NCBI RefSeq assembly: GCF_046630445.1
Contig: NC_092337.1
Location: 366,240,001 to 366,304,000 of the forward strand
DNA from: Rutidosis leptorrhynchoides
Lineage: Eukaryota; Streptophyta; Magnoliopsida; Asterales; Asteraceae
Direction: 5' to 3'
DNA: 64,000 bases
Shown here: positions 63,246 to 64,000 of the stretch, in pieces
Layout of the letters: each line of letters opens with the position of its first letter
Numbering within the stretch: position 1 is the stretch's first letter
Position numbers and translations under genes: made by a program
Notes under the pieces: generated by a model
Database searches by the model: none
What the model was told of the DNA's origin: nothing
Seen by the model: the letters and a program-made list of their open reading frames with translations, nothing else

Positions 63246-64000
63246 TTCAAGAGGATTTCTTCCTCTTCTGCCCCATCACCGAAACTGATGATCCTCCCGT
63301 CGAACCCCCGGTTGATCCTGACCTTGCCCCAGACCTTGATTCAGAATATGACTTTCTCACAGATGGACACTGATCAGATCGATGACCTTCATTCTGACAA
63401 TTTCAACATACATTATCCTTAAATGAACAAGACAGGACATCATGTCCTATTAAACCACATCGGTAACATCGACGCGTTCTTTCAGAACAATCTCCATCGT
63501 GACTTGCTCTACAATTAACACACCACGTTTTAAATTTTGACTTAGATACACTCTGAGTCTGTTTCCTTTTCATCTTGTTCCAAAAAGATTTCTTTGATTT
63601 TGAACTAGGTTGACTTATTGTTTGACTTTCCTGCTGAAGACTTACATTCTCTTTTCTACGGTTAATTGCAGCTTTAATATCACCCTCAACCATTTTTGCC
63701 ATAACAAAAGCTTGAGATAAAGTGCTGGCAGTTCTTGCCAAAGTTCGATATTCTGGAAATAACATTTCCACAAAATGATCAATTTTAGATCGTTCATCCG
63801 GAACCCATTGATGCGCAAACCTTAGTTTGTCTGTATATTGATCAATCGCATCGTCCACAGACATTTGCTCGGTCATCTTCAATTCCATAAACTCTCTCCT
63901 TAACTTTCCTATCTCGTATAGAGTACAATACTGTTCGCACACTTTTTCATAAAATTGTTCCCAGGTGATTTGACCAAATTGTTCCTTTGTTATATGGGTA
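63246..64000 (-). pseudogene. gag: Gag of element G, partial, second zinc knuckle broken
   Basis: The frame enters from the right edge (ITWEQFYEKVCEQYCTLYEI), continues with LRREFMELKMTEQMSVDDAI, YTDKLRFAHQWVPDERSKID and FVEMLFPEYRTLARTASTLS, the Retrotrans_gag pattern of plant Ty3 elements, then a basic Ser/Lys-rich linker. The first CCHC knuckle CYRCGLIGHDVLSC is intact. In the second (C..CQNEGHRSDQC) a TGA falls between the first two cysteines at 63400-63402, and the frame goes on through a Gly/Ser-rich tail to a stop near 63247 (GQKRKKSS). Gag coats the element RNA. The upstream part and 5' LTR lie outside the window. Confidence 0.8.

Overview
This window looks like nuclear DNA of a flowering plant, from a gene-poor, transposon-packed region. 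The evidence is plant LTR retrotransposons primed by initiator tRNA-Met, a CACTA (En/Spm) DNA transposon with plant-type tnp2 and TNPA proteins, Cassandra TRIM elements carrying 5S rRNA, plant tRNA-derived SINEs, B3-type domains and very long (TA)n and (TAA)n tracts. The repeat and gag-like protein style reminds me of Asteraceae, but that is recall, not proof. No clearly intact host gene is visible. Almost everything is a mobile element or something carried in one.

The layout is nested. (1) 1-4653: a minus-strand retroelement D, with an acidic pre-gag ORF at 1-508 and an LTR end at 4447-4653. A complete solo LTR, C (1190-4441), sits in it with target-site duplication (TSD) AATGT. (2) 4654-29305: interior and right end of a very large CACTA transposon whose left end is not in the window. 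From left to right it holds two tandemly related minus-strand genes with TNPA-like motifs (one with an ATHILA-ORF1-like domain), a small plus-strand B3-like gene, a decayed minus-strand tnp2 transposase (12367-15931), a minus-strand multi-B3 gene (17797-19239), two SINEs around an unrecognised fragment, a 126-bp tandem array holding a double Cassandra element, a plus-strand TNPA-like gene (24486-27886), subterminal AGGACC repeats and the terminus ending GTAGTG at 29305. (3) This CACTA sits in the 5' LTR of a Ty3-type element A. The rest of that LTR (29306-30399), the primer-binding site, an acidic ORF and a broken gag-pol follow to 35116.

(4) The integrase of A is split by element B (35117-51926, TSD TCCAT), a non-autonomous minus-strand element with LTRs of 4.0-4.6 kb and no pol. 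The right LTR of B contains another solo LTR, E (47813-51755, TSD ACATA). (5) A resumes at 51932 and breaks off at about 52641 at the site of solo LTR F (52642-56072, TSD TAATG). Beyond F lies a decayed gag-like pseudogene (56078-58694). (6) 58700-64000: element G, minus strand, with a 3' LTR, a polypurine tract, about 1.9 kb of non-coding internal DNA and a gag running off the right edge; no pol is visible.

The coding relics decay mostly by nonsense changes compatible with C-to-T transitions and by single-base indels. The most interesting signals are the large CACTA with B3-like and ATHILA-like cargo, a tRNA-like pol III promoter module inside the LTRs of B and E, an 11-bp inverted motif pair shared by LTRs that are otherwise different, an 83-bp block identical between the LTRs of C and B, and the tandem Cassandra array with one shared TSD.
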